Source of the DNA: Christiangramia sp.
Lineage (GTDB): Bacteria; Bacteroidota; Bacteroidia; Flavobacteriales; Flavobacteriaceae
Length of the DNA: 64,000 bases
Assembly (NCBI RefSeq): GCF_029937855.1
Contig: NZ_JAPYPC010000003.1
Coordinates: forward strand, 1 to 64,000
Direction of reading: 5' to 3'
Position 1 is the first letter of the stretch, and each line of letters opens with the position of its first letter. Shown here piece by piece: positions 47,494 to 55,738 of the stretch. The translations under genes and the position numbers were made by a program. The notes beneath the pieces were generated by a model. It saw only the letters and a program-made list of their open reading frames with translations. It ran no database searches and had not been told where the DNA came from.

Positions 47494-48132
47494 ATGTATC
47501 GAGTCTTAATTGCAGATCACCATCCTATTATTTTAGAAGGTGTAAAATGTGTACTTCAAAATAATCCGGCGCTACAAGTAACAGGGAGAGTTGGAAGCGG
47601 AACTCAACTTTTCAATCAATTAGAAAAGGGAGCACCAGATGTATTGATCGTAGAATTAGATCTCCCACAAATTAACGGTATCAACGCGATAAGGCGTATT
47701 AAACAGGAGTACCCGGAGGTGAAAACCTTAATTTTCAGCTCCCATCCTGAAGAAATGTATGCTTTAAGTGCCATTAAAGCAGGTGCTGCAGGATATATCT
47801 CCAAACATACCGATAATGAAACTTTAGAGAAAGCGATTTACCAGGTAGCCCGCGGCGGAATTTATCTAAATCGAAATATTACTGAAAGATTAAATTCAGG
47901 AATATCCAGAGGTAAGAGTTTAATTACAAAATTTAAAAAGCTTTCTACCAGGGAAACGGAAGTCTTAAATTTGCTTTCTTCAGGAAAAAGAAATAAGGAT
48001 ATTGCTGAAGCACTGGATATTAACGAAAAAACAGTAAGCACTTATAAAACGCGATTATTAAAGAAATTGAAGGTAGATAATGTAGCTGATCTTATTACCC
48101 AGTCCAGGTTACTTCAACTAAATACTACATAA
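47494..48132 (+). CDS. LuxR/NarL-type response regulator with Glu in the phosphoacceptor site
   Basis: The 212 residues form a receiver domain (1-120) and a GerE/LuxR helix-turn-helix (about 148-205, LSTREVLNLLSSG-like and DIAEALDINEKTVSTYKTRLLKKL). Aligned to NarL, the acceptor Asp is replaced by Glu54 (VELDLPQING), and the first acidic pair is D8-H9 (ADHHP) instead of DD. Lys in YISKH and Ser in IFSSHPEE are kept. It is thus likely to act without phosphorylation, perhaps in a constitutively on state; this is inference. No kinase gene is adjacent. Its end overlaps the end of dnaG by 8 nt. Confidence 0.92.
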   Translation: MYRVLIADHHPIILEGVKCVLQNNPALQVTGRVGSGTQLFNQLEKGAPDVLIVELDLPQINGINAIRRIKQEYPEVKTLIFSSHPEEMYALSAIKAGAAGYISKHTDNETLEKAIYQVARGGIYLNRNITERLNSGISRGKSLITKFKKLSTRETEVLNLLSSGKRNKDIAEALDINEKTVSTYKTRLLKKLKVDNVADLITQSRLLQLNTT

Positions 48133-50083
48133 CACGGCCGAGCCTTTCCGATAAAAGCGTTCTGAGTTTATTGAAACCCATCACCTCATTTTTAATATCG
48201 GTACGTTCATCTTCGGTCTCTGCTATTCTAATATCTTCCAAAAGCTCACTGAGTTTCTTATCTATAAGGTGTCTTCGCAGGTTTAAAATTGTCTGACTCA
48301 CAAATTGATTAACAGTTTGTTCTTTATTCTTTACCGGAATATCATGTCGATCCCAGTTATGAAGCTCATACTGTTCTTCCTGCATTAAAATATCGGTCAC
48401 CTCTTTAGATTGAGAAGTCTCCAGATCGTTTATAATACTTTCTATGGCTACCTCATCCTCGCTATTCAACTTTGTGATTAGCAATTGATAGAGCTTTCTA
48501 AAATCTTCATTGGAAAAGGCAATTTCATCTTCCTGTAAATCCAGGAATATTTTTTCAAAAACCTTCGAATGTTGCTTTTCAGGCTCTAGTACCAACTCGC
48601 CGGTTTCTTCATTCTGCTTCAGTAAAAGGTCTTCAAATTCTTCTTCTTTATTTCCATATAAAAGCAGGATCTTAATGATATTTCGTTCTAAAATATAAAG
48701 ATGGTCTATTTTTACTTTAGGAGCAGACTCCTCCTTTACCACCTCCATTTTTTGTTTCTTAGAACGGCCTGAAGAGGGCACCTCCTTTTTTTCTATTTGA
48801 GCAAGGGTGGCGTAAAGCACATCTTCATTGATATCCATGATCCTGGAACACTCCTGTAGATACACCTCTCGCTGAATATTATCAGGGATTTTGGCAATAC
48901 TATTTACCATATCCCTAATTAACCCCGCTTTCTTCACAGGATCATTTTTAGCTTCGTCCATTAAAAGAGAAGCTTTGTAGGTAATGAAATCATAAGAGTT
49001 CTCTTCCAGGAATTCTCGTAATTCATCTTCGGAATTAGAACGAGCAAAACTATCGGGATCCTCGCCTTCAGGGAAAGGACAAACTTTTACGTTCATACCC
49101 TGTTCCAGGATAAGATCGATCCCTCTTAAAGAAGCCCTGGTCCCCGCAGCATCCCCATCAAAGAGTACCGTGATATTTTTGGTAAGCCGGTTAATAAGCC
49201 TGATTTGCTCCGGGGTTAAGGCAGTTCCCGAAGAAGAAACCGTATTCTCTATCCCACTTTGATGAAACTGAATAACATCAGTGTATCCTTCCACCAAATA
49301 GCAATTATCCTCTTTTGCTATTGCCTGCTTGGCATAGTAAATTCCGTAGAGCACCTTACTCTTATGATAAATATCACTCTCGGGAGAATTTAAATATTTT
49401 GCAGCTTTTTTGGTATTAGAAAGAATCCTGCCTCCAAATCCAAGGACTCGACCAGACATAGAATGAATAGGAAACATAACTCTTCCTTTAAACCTGTCGA
49501 ATTTTTTATCCTCTTTTACAATGGTAAGACCGGTCTTTTCAAGATATTCCAGCTTATAACCATCATCCAATGCGGCTTTAGTAAAGGCTTCCCACTGGTC
49601 TGGAGAATATCCTAGATCGAATTTTTTAATAGTTTCAGAAGAAAAGCCCCGCTCCTTAAAATAGCTTAACCCAATAGCCTGCCCTTCATCGGAGTTGTGT
49701 ATTTGTTTCTGAAAAAACTCATTGGCATATTCTGAAACAAGGTACATGCTTTCCCGCTCATTGGCCTGCTCCTTCTGCTCGTCGCTTTGCTGGGTTTCTT
49801 CAATTTCAATCCCATATTTTTTCGCGAGATATTTAATCGCTTCAGGATAATTAAAATGTTCATGCTCCATTAAAAAAGCAACTACGTTCCCCCCTTTCCC
49901 GCTACTAAAATCTTTCCAGATCTGTTTTACCGGAGACACCATAAAACTTGGGGAACGTTCATCTGTAAAAGGACTTAATCCTTTGAGATTACTTCCTGAT
50001 CTTTTAAGCTGAACAAAATCACCGATCACCTCCTCTACACGGGCAGTTTCAAATACATTATCTATGGTAGTTCTTGAGATCAA
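48125..50083 (-). CDS. dnaG: DNA primase, without the usual zinc ligands
   Basis: DnaG makes RNA primers for replication. Landmarks are the N-terminal domain, the TOPRIM core (LVEGYTDVIQF, TVLFDGDAAGTRASLRGIDL) and the C-terminal helicase-binding region. The N-terminal CHC2 finger keeps its framework (GLSPFTDERSPSFMVSPVKQIWKDF, with GKGGNVVAFL) but all four zinc ligands are changed, C-P-F-H to S-P-F-T and C-F-G-C to D-F-S-S. The start is given as TTG 50083 (ISRTTIDNVFETARVEEVIG). An ATG at 50152 adds 23 residues encoded by a palindromic hairpin and is thought spurious, but this is not certain. Confidence 0.9.
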   Translation of the reverse strand: MISRTTIDNVFETARVEEVIGDFVQLKRSGSNLKGLSPFTDERSPSFMVSPVKQIWKDFSSGKGGNVVAFLMEHEHFNYPEAIKYLAKKYGIEIEETQQSDEQKEQANERESMYLVSEYANEFFQKQIHNSDEGQAIGLSYFKERGFSSETIKKFDLGYSPDQWEAFTKAALDDGYKLEYLEKTGLTIVKEDKKFDRFKGRVMFPIHSMSGRVLGFGGRILSNTKKAAKYLNSPESDIYHKSKVLYGIYYAKQAIAKEDNCYLVEGYTDVIQFHQSGIENTVSSSGTALTPEQIRLINRLTKNITVLFDGDAAGTRASLRGIDLILEQGMNVKVCPFPEGEDPDSFARSNSEDELREFLEENSYDFITYKASLLMDEAKNDPVKKAGLIRDMVNSIAKIPDNIQREVYLQECSRIMDINEDVLYATLAQIEKKEVPSSGRSKKQKMEVVKEESAPKVKIDHLYILERNIIKILLLYGNKEEEFEDLLLKQNEETGELVLEPEKQHSKVFEKIFLDLQEDEIAFSNEDFRKLYQLLITKLNSEDEVAIESIINDLETSQSKEVTDILMQEEQYELHNWDRHDIPVKNKEQTVNQFVSQTILNLRRHLIDKKLSELLEDIRIAETEDERTDIKNEVMGFNKLRTLLSERLGRVM

Positions 50084-50104
50084 TTTCTTTAAGCCTTTAT
50101 ACCC

Positions 50105-50141
50105 AGACCTCCCAGGTTTCGAAAACCTGGGAGGTCTTTTT
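50105..50141 (+). repeat. Perfect 15-bp hairpin with T tail at the 5' end of dnaG
   Basis: The arms AGACCTCCCAGGTTT (50105-50119) and AAACCTGGGAGGTCT (50123-50137) pair over 15 bp with a 3-nt loop, and five T residues follow on the plus strand. No plus-strand gene ends here. It is probably a mobile palindromic element, or a terminator against antisense transcription. Confidence 0.85.
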
Positions 50142-50169
50142 AATTCAAACAAAACTACAAATTTATATG

Positions 50170-51216
50170 CTAATCAACATCGAATCTTAAACCTATAGAA
50201 ACATTATGCAACTCTATATTTGGATCCTGGAAAATTGGATTTAGATCATATTTAGCATACAGAGTGGCACCGCCCCAGCCCAAATAACCACTTAATCCAT
50301 AAACAAAATCATTAGTATTATAATCACCTTTGAGTTTATCTTTTTTCTTGTCGCCGTCTACGGAATACTTTAATTTTTGGCGTTCCCCAATATTAAAACC
50401 CGCATAGCCACCTAGCCCCAATTTCAGTTTACCATCTGTATAATACCTAACTGTATTGGAAGTTTCGGTTTTTTTAGAAGGGCCAAATTCTAAATGAACG
50501 GGAACTACCAGATTATCCATTCTAAACTTTGATTTTTCAAGATTAACCGGAAACTCCTGTAAGGTGGTGAGCCTTTCGTTTTCTACAAAATACCTGTTAT
50601 CTGTAGGTTTCAGTCCGTTAAATTGAAATGAAACTCCATATTTAAGTCTTAACCAATTAGAATTATTAAAAACTCTTGTTTTCCACGCCCATCCTATTTC
50701 AAAGAACCGGCTCCCCCCTATTTTAAAATCTGAATTATTTAAAGACTGTCCATCAGAAAGGGCGTTATTAAATCCAGCAGCAATTACTAAATCACTGGTG
50801 GTGCGATTATCATATTTCCTATCTTTTTTAGTGGAAGTCACCTGAAAGACATTTCCATCGGAACCTATTTCTAGAGCCACCATATTTCCATCTTCCTCAT
50901 TACGTTTCTGTAATTCAAGTTTATTTTCAAGAATAGCCAAACGGTTTTCTATATTTTTAGCATGAAGTTTGGCAGCTTCTTTTTTTAAACTATCTGCTTC
51001 TTCCTGAGTAATTAACTCATTTTCTAATTGCGCATTGTATCTCTCTACTTTTTCTCTCAGCTTCTCTTTTTCTTCGGTAATAATTTCTTGTTTTTTCTTC
51101 TCAAAAAATTCCTTGTTTTTACTTGTTTGAGTTGTTTTAGCAGTTTCCTGACTAAAGCTGGTAGTTGTGATTAGTGATGATAAAGTCAATGCCAGATAAA
51201 AAATAATAGTTTTCAT
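50170..51216 (-). CDS. Predicted outer-membrane protein with periplasmic coiled coil
   Basis: No named family is recognised. The 348 residues have a signal peptide (about 1-22, ending FSQ). A Lys/Glu-rich coiled coil follows at about 30-110 (NKEFFEKKKQEIITEEKEKL and EADSLKKEAAKLHAKNI). The beta-barrel-like half from about 140 holds strands such as IGGSRFFEIGWAWKTRV, WLRLKYGVSFQFNGL and the terminal HNVSIGLRFDVD. It resembles the OmpX/PorT kind of outer-membrane barrel with a helical periplasmic anchor. It follows the sigma and anti-sigma genes on the same strand by 110 nt, so it may be under their control. Confidence 0.78.
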   Translation of the reverse strand: MKTIIFYLALTLSSLITTTSFSQETAKTTQTSKNKEFFEKKKQEIITEEKEKLREKVERYNAQLENELITQEEADSLKKEAAKLHAKNIENRLAILENKLELQKRNEEDGNMVALEIGSDGNVFQVTSTKKDRKYDNRTTSDLVIAAGFNNALSDGQSLNNSDFKIGGSRFFEIGWAWKTRVFNNSNWLRLKYGVSFQFNGLKPTDNRYFVENERLTTLQEFPVNLEKSKFRMDNLVVPVHLEFGPSKKTETSNTVRYYTDGKLKLGLGGYAGFNIGERQKLKYSVDGDKKKDKLKGDYNTNDFVYGLSGYLGWGGATLYAKYDLNPIFQDPNIELHNVSIGLRFDVD

Positions 51217-51326
51217 GATCTTAGATTGTTTTTAGTTTTTTCAAATTTGGACAAATGTCCACCTTATCAAGTTTGATTGATGATTGACCCTTGTGGGATT
51301 ATAAATATTTAAATTGATTTTTCTTT

Positions 51327-52112
51327 TTACTCGTTTCTGGTGGCTACCGCTGTTTTGGCTTTTAAAAATTCCTCTTTCAGAAAATCAAAGACTTCCTTTC
51401 TAAAAGATTGATCTACTTCGTATTCTACATCGGCCAGTAAGGCATCTGCACTAATAGAACCTTCTGAAAATAAATTTCTTTCCCTACTTATGTTCTTAGC
51501 TGCTTCCGCCAAAAGCGCATCCACTTCAGCACTGGTTAAATCTCCAGATCTTTGCTCTTCCCTCTTTATCTTTTCGAGAACCTCCTGTCCTTTATTAGAT
51601 AATTGAGATGAAAAATTTTCCACGACCAAAGCAGGTTCTACAGATATTGCTTCAACCTTCTGGCGTTTTAATATTGGCTCAGAAGAAATTTCCTTCAAAT
51701 TCTTTTTAGCACTCACATTGGAGTTTTCAGCCACCACACTTTTATTAGAATTTAATGTTGTATTTATATCATTAACCTGTCCAGACTTTTCTTCAACTAC
51801 TCCTTTATTTTCTTCTGAAACTACCTGAACGGGATTCTCAAATTCGACTTTATCTAATCTTTGCCGAACCTCCTTCTCCACAGGATTTTCAACCACGGGA
51901 TTTGAAAATTGCTCCTCCAGATTTACAAAAACCATGCTGACAATTAACAACACCACTACGGCAGCCACAGACGAAACCCACCATTTTTTACCGGAGCTTT
52001 TCCTGGTTTTATTAAGTCTGGAATTTAAGGTGTCCCAACTTCCTGTTGAAGGCTGAATCTCTCTTTCTTCCAGCTTCTCCTTTATATGCTCTTCAAATTT
52101 AATTGGTGCCAT
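51327..52112 (-). CDS. Putative anti-sigma factor, single-pass membrane protein
   Basis: The 261 residues have a 43-residue cytoplasmic N terminus (MAPIKFEEHIKEKLEEREIQ...SWDTLNSRL), one membrane helix at about 44-64 and a long Glu/Ser/Asn-rich periplasmic part of low complexity. The gene overlaps the sigma-factor gene by 14 nt. This order and topology fit an anti-sigma factor, but the zinc-binding H-x3-C-x2-C motif is absent, and the short N-terminal helix pattern would have to bind the sigma factor instead. The role is inferred from context. Confidence 0.75.
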   Translation of the reverse strand: MAPIKFEEHIKEKLEEREIQPSTGSWDTLNSRLNKTRKSSGKKWWVSSVAAVVVLLIVSMVFVNLEEQFSNPVVENPVEKEVRQRLDKVEFENPVQVVSEENKGVVEEKSGQVNDINTTLNSNKSVVAENSNVSAKKNLKEISSEPILKRQKVEAISVEPALVVENFSSQLSNKGQEVLEKIKREEQRSGDLTSAEVDALLAEAAKNISRERNLFSEGSISADALLADVEYEVDQSFRKEVFDFLKEEFLKAKTAVATRNE

Positions 52113-52671
52113 AACCTGATGAATTATTTGTTTTTAACTTTTCCTGAAGCATTTTGCGTGCTTTAAACAATTGAGATTTTGAAGTCCCTTCGGTAATATC
52201 AAGCATTTTGGCGATTTCGGCATGCTTGTAACCCTCAACCGCATACATCACAAACACCATTTTATAGCCTTCCGGCAAAGCATCAATTAGAACCTGTATA
52301 TCAGCGACCTCCATTTCAGAAGTTATATTATTAAAGATCTCTTTCGTTTCATATCCGAGATCTTCCTGAAATTCGAGTGTTTTATGCTGCCTTAAAAAAG
52401 AAATAGATTCCCTAACCATGATCTTTCTCATCCAGCCTTCAAAGCTTCCCTCTTCTTTAAAATCCTTCAAATATTTAAAAACCTTAAAAAAACCATTAAG
52501 CATTGCTTCTTCCGCATGATGTATATCTTTAATATACTGCCGGCAAACACTTAACATTTTTGGCGAATGCAGCTCATAAATTCTTTGCTGGGCATCCCGC
52601 TGTCCCTTAGATGCCCTCTTTATCAAAGAGGATTCATTTTTAAAAAGCTGTATTACTTTTACCATTTTCAA
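52099..52671 (-). CDS. ECF-type sigma-70 family RNA polymerase sigma factor
   Basis: The 190 residues contain region 2 (YELHSPKMLSVCRQYIKDIHHAEEAMLNGFFKVFKYLKDF...GWMRKIMVRESISFLR) and region 4 (LIDALPEGYKMVFVMYAVEGYKHAEIAKMLDITEGTSKSQLFKARKML). No region 3 or extra domain is seen, so this is an extracytoplasmic-function sigma factor. An internal ATG at residue 3 (52665) is an equally good start. The overlapping anti-sigma gene and the outer-membrane protein gene that follow suggest an envelope-stress regulon; its target promoters are unknown. Confidence 0.9.
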   Translation of the reverse strand: MKMVKVIQLFKNESSLIKRASKGQRDAQQRIYELHSPKMLSVCRQYIKDIHHAEEAMLNGFFKVFKYLKDFKEEGSFEGWMRKIMVRESISFLRQHKTLEFQEDLGYETKEIFNNITSEMEVADIQVLIDALPEGYKMVFVMYAVEGYKHAEIAKMLDITEGTSKSQLFKARKMLQEKLKTNNSSGYGTN

Positions 52672-52755
52672 AAGGCCTTCTATTTATATAGACGTTGGAA
52701 AGTTACAAAAGGTTGCCTCAGCAAATATTTTATTTTAAGAAAGTTGATATTTAAT

Positions 52756-52786
52756 GGGTTGTGGGTTGTGGGTTGTGGGTTGTGGG
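52756..52786 (+). repeat. GGGTTGT heptamer tandem repeat
   Basis: Four perfect GGGTTGT units (52756-52783) are followed by GGG. It lies between the divergent sigma-factor and rluF genes. Confidence 0.9.
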
Positions 52787-52832
52787 AAAAAAATAATATC
52801 CTGAAATTTTCCATTTTCTACTTTTAACTTTC

Positions 52833-52884
52833 CACTTCTCACTTCTCACTCCTCGCTTTTCACTTTTCACTTTTCACTTTCCGC
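52833..52884 (+). repeat. CACTTYT heptamer tandem repeat
   Basis: Seven heptamers, CACTTCT twice, CACTCCT, CGCTTTT, CACTTTT twice and CACTTTC, end 12 nt before the rluF -7 box. The -33 position, about 19-23 nt upstream of the -7 box, falls inside the array. Confidence 0.88.
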
Positions 52885-52895
52885 TATTTTCAAAG

Positions 52896-52903
52896 TATCT
52901 TTG
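52896..52903 (+). promoter_or_regulatory. -7 element of the rluF promoter
   Basis: TATCTTTG lies 16 nt before the start codon, so the leader is very short. No TTG is seen upstream; the -33 position falls in the heptamer array. Confidence 0.55.
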
Positions 52904-52919
52904 CTTCAGAACAATATTT

Positions 52920-53720
52920 ATGGCAGAAGAAGTCCGAATAAACAAGTATTTAAGTCAGTTAGGATATTGCTCCCGCAGGGAAGCCGATAAACTTATAGAC
53001 CAGGGAAGAATTACCATTAACGATAAAGTTCCTGAAATGGGAACAAAAGTTACTCCTGGCGATCTGGTAAAAGTTGACGGCAAACCCGTTTCAAAGGAAG
53101 AGCTTAAAGAACCCAATATTTATCTTGCTTTTAATAAACCTGTTGGAATTGTTTGTACCACCGATACCCGGGTTGAAAAAAACAATATCATAGATTATAT
53201 AAATTATCCTAAACGAATTTTTCCTATTGGCCGATTGGACAAACCCAGTGAAGGACTCATTTTCCTGACGAACGATGGTGATATTGTAAATAAGATTCTT
53301 CGGGCCCGAAACAATCATGAAAAGGAATATGTTGTTTCAGTAAATAAACCCGTTACCTCAGATTTTATTAAAAGAATGTCGGGCGGAGTTCCTATTCTTG
53401 ATACCGTTACCCGCGAATGTGAAGTTGAGAAACTTGGGCAACACACCTTCAGGATCATCTTAACGCAAGGCTTAAACCGGCAAATTCGCAGAATGTGTGA
53501 ATTTTTAGGTTATGAAGTAACAGCCTTAAAAAGGATAAGGATCATGAATGTTAGTCTCGATATTCCGGTAGGCCAGTGGCGTGATCTTACAAAAGAAGAA
53601 CTTGATACTATAAATATGTTAACAGGAGAATCAACCAAAACCGAAGAAGCTTCAGTAATTGAGACTTCAAAAAAAGAGAAGCACAAAAGAGGAAAGAGAC
53701 CACGAAAACCTAAATCTTAA
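52920..53720 (+). CDS. rluF: 23S rRNA pseudouridine(2604) synthase RluF
   Basis: RluF isomerises U2604 in the large-subunit RNA. The 266 residues start with an S4 RNA-binding domain (about 4-62, [24 protein letters not shown]). The catalytic motif [11 protein letters not shown] follows, with Asp107. Long stretches ([60 protein letters not shown]) match E. coli RluF more closely than RluB or RluE. The C terminus is a basic Lys/Arg tail, as in RluF. It is the only gene in its direction until the VOC gene 113 nt later. Confidence 0.93.
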   Translation: MAEEVRINKYLSQLGYCSRREADKLIDQGRITINDKVPEMGTKVTPGDLVKVDGKPVSKEELKEPNIYLAFNKPVGIVCTTDTRVEKNNIIDYINYPKRIFPIGRLDKPSEGLIFLTNDGDIVNKILRARNNHEKEYVVSVNKPVTSDFIKRMSGGVPILDTVTRECEVEKLGQHTFRIILTQGLNRQIRRMCEFLGYEVTALKRIRIMNVSLDIPVGQWRDLTKEELDTINMLTGESTKTEEASVIETSKKEKHKRGKRPRKPKS

Positions 53721-53833
53721 CAGAGAATTAGTTTGCTGCACTATAGTTTTGTAGCTTATTCTTGTTAATTTTAGATTCTTGAAATTAGAGTTTTTTATTA
53801 GCTTCAGTAGCGTATCTGAATAAATATTTAGCA

Positions 53834-54256
53834 ATGAAAATACAACCATTCCACTTAGCAATTCCTGTGTCTGATCTTCAAAAATGCAGAAAATTCTATA
53901 AAGAAACACTGGGCTGTGGCGAAGGCCGAAGCAGTGACCATTGGGTAGATTTTAATTTTTTCGGGCATCAACTGGTAATTCATTATCAGGATCCTCAGGA
54001 AATTAAAACTTCCACCTCGAACCCTGTGGACGGTAAAGACGTGCCGGTTCCACATTTTGGAGTGGTTTTGCAATGGGATGTTTTTCAGGAATTTGCTAAG
54101 CTGCTAAAAAGTAAGAATATAGATTTTGTTATAGAACCTTATATCAGGTTTGAAGGAAAACCGGGAGAACAGGCGACCATGTTTTTTAAAGATCCGTGTG
54201 GAAATGCACTGGAATTTAAAGCTTTCAAAAATATGGATCAGCTATTCGCCAAATAA
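53834..54256 (+). CDS. VOC-superfamily (glyoxalase-like) protein
   Basis: The 140 residues form the paired beta-alpha-beta-beta-beta modules of the VOC fold. They start [27 protein letters not shown], with the conserved His7, and end [15 protein letters not shown], which carries the second metal site (Glu) of the family. Related flavobacterial proteins have been called glyoxalase/dioxygenase family; the substrate is unknown. It is cytoplasmic and probably cotranscribed with the permease gene 29 nt downstream. Confidence 0.9.
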   Translation: MKIQPFHLAIPVSDLQKCRKFYKETLGCGEGRSSDHWVDFNFFGHQLVIHYQDPQEIKTSTSNPVDGKDVPVPHFGVVLQWDVFQEFAKLLKSKNIDFVIEPYIRFEGKPGEQATMFFKDPCGNALEFKAFKNMDQLFAK

Positions 54257-54285
54257 TGGCATGATAACCAACAACCAACCAAAAA

Positions 54286-55305
54286 ATGGATCGACTTAAA
54301 CCGTCCCTGGTGAGACAAATATTTGTCTTACTACTAATACTTTTTTTAACGGTTTTAATTTTTAGGGAAATACTGCCATACCTCTCCGGAGTTTTAGGTG
54401 CAGTAACCCTTTACGTTATCCTGAAAGGTTGGATGAAAAAATTAATAAATAGAGGCTGGAAGCCACCTTTGGCAGCTTCTTTTTTAATGGCAGGTTCTTT
54501 TGTAGGAATTCTTATCCCGGTTACATTAATAACGATCATGCTGACTTCCAAAATAGGAAAAGCAGTAGCAAATTCTGAAAGGGTGCTAAGAGCCTTAAAA
54601 GATCAGCTTAATACCCTGGAAGATAATCTCGGTTACAATTTGAGTTCGAGTATAGACACCTCATCCATAACGAATTGGGTATCTTACAATCTTCAGAATT
54701 TGGCGGGCGGGACCTTTAACGCTTTTATTGCCATTGGGATCATGTATTTTATGCTTTATTATATGTTAACCAACCGGGAATCCCTACGTGAATCTATGAT
54801 CACTTATATTCCTTTAGGAAAAGACAATCTTAGAATAATAGGGGAAGAAAGCAATCAACTGGTAAAATCTAATGCGCTTGGTATTCCTCTGGTAGCTTTT
54901 GTGCAGGGAATTATCGCCTTGATCGGCTTTTTAATATTTGGGGTTCCAGATCCATTCTTTTGGTTCGTAATCACCGCTATAGGTTCCATGATTCCGTTTA
55001 TTGGAACGGCATTGGGAATTCTGCCGGCAGCAATCCTTCTATTTGCCCAGGGCCAGGATTTCCAGGGAATTGCCATGCTTATTTATGGCTTCGTGGTAGT
55101 TGGATCTACAGACAATATTATAAGATTATATGTATTGGAAAGACTGGCTAGCGTTCATCCTTTAATCACACTTTTCGGAGTGATTGTAGGAGTACCGTTA
55201 TTTGGATTCATCGGACTGATATTCGGTCCTTTACTCATATCCCTGTTCCTCTTAATTTTGAAGATATATAAGAAGGAATATGGAAATTCACATCACAGAC
55301 TATAG
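54286..55305 (+). CDS. AI-2E family (PerM-like) transporter
   Basis: The 339 residues span about seven or eight membrane helices. Family features are a first cluster (LILFLTVLIFREILPYLSGVLGAVTLYVILKG), a soluble middle, and the end QGIIALIGFLIFGVPDPFFWFVITAIGSMIPFIGTALGILPAAILL, then VHPLITLFGVIVGVPLFGFIGLIFGPLLISL. The family was named for AI-2 export, but most members have unknown or sodium-antiport roles. The next gene starts 19 nt after it. Confidence 0.92.
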   Translation: MDRLKPSLVRQIFVLLLILFLTVLIFREILPYLSGVLGAVTLYVILKGWMKKLINRGWKPPLAASFLMAGSFVGILIPVTLITIMLTSKIGKAVANSERVLRALKDQLNTLEDNLGYNLSSSIDTSSITNWVSYNLQNLAGGTFNAFIAIGIMYFMLYYMLTNRESLRESMITYIPLGKDNLRIIGEESNQLVKSNALGIPLVAFVQGIIALIGFLIFGVPDPFFWFVITAIGSMIPFIGTALGILPAAILLFAQGQDFQGIAMLIYGFVVVGSTDNIIRLYVLERLASVHPLITLFGVIVGVPLFGFIGLIFGPLLISLFLLILKIYKKEYGNSHHRL

Positions 55306-55324
55306 AAATTAAATCAACAGAATC

Positions 55325-55738
55325 ATGTTCGGAAAAAAGAAAAAAATAATAGATGAGGATCTGGTAAAAACTGAAGTTGCCAAAATCGATAATGACGATG
55401 TAAACCTGGCAGTAAACAGTCAGGAAGAAGTGGATGCAAAGATAAATAATTCTGGAATGCTTCAGAAATATAGTGAACTGGGCAAAGTGATGTATGGAAT
55501 GTTAAAAGATTATAGAAAAGGTGTTTACACTCAAGTGCCGTGGTTTACCATTGCAACTATTGCATTTTCTTTCCTGTATATCCTTAATCCGCTGGACATA
55601 ATTCCAGATTTTATTCCTGGACTAGGTTATATAGACGATATGGCTATCATTACTTTCGGACTTAGGTTTATCCAGTCTGATATCCATAATTACCTCGACT
55701 GGAAACTGGAGCATGGTGACACCACCGACGCATTATAA
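55325..55738 (+). CDS. YkvA-like DUF1232 membrane protein
   Basis: The 137 residues have a charged N-terminal half and a DUF1232 domain from about 62 on (KDYRKGVYTQVPWFTIATIAFSFLYILNPLDIIPDFIPGLGYIDDMAIITFGLRFI), with two membrane-associated helices. The DUF1232 role is unknown. It is the last gene of the VOC-permease-YkvA group, followed by repeat copy B on the opposite strand. Confidence 0.9.
   Translation: MFGKKKKIIDEDLVKTEVAKIDNDDVNLAVNSQEEVDAKINNSGMLQKYSELGKVMYGMLKDYRKGVYTQVPWFTIATIAFSFLYILNPLDIIPDFIPGLGYIDDMAIITFGLRFIQSDIHNYLDWKLEHGDTTDAL

Noticed and set aside
50105-50141. Hairpin as terminator of the outer-membrane protein gene upstream of dnaG
   Set aside because: The T tail is on the plus strand; on the minus strand the hairpin is followed by GGGTATAAAGG, not a T run.
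52833-52884. CRISPR-like array
   Set aside because: The units are 7-nt tandem repeats without spacers; no cas genes are present in the window.
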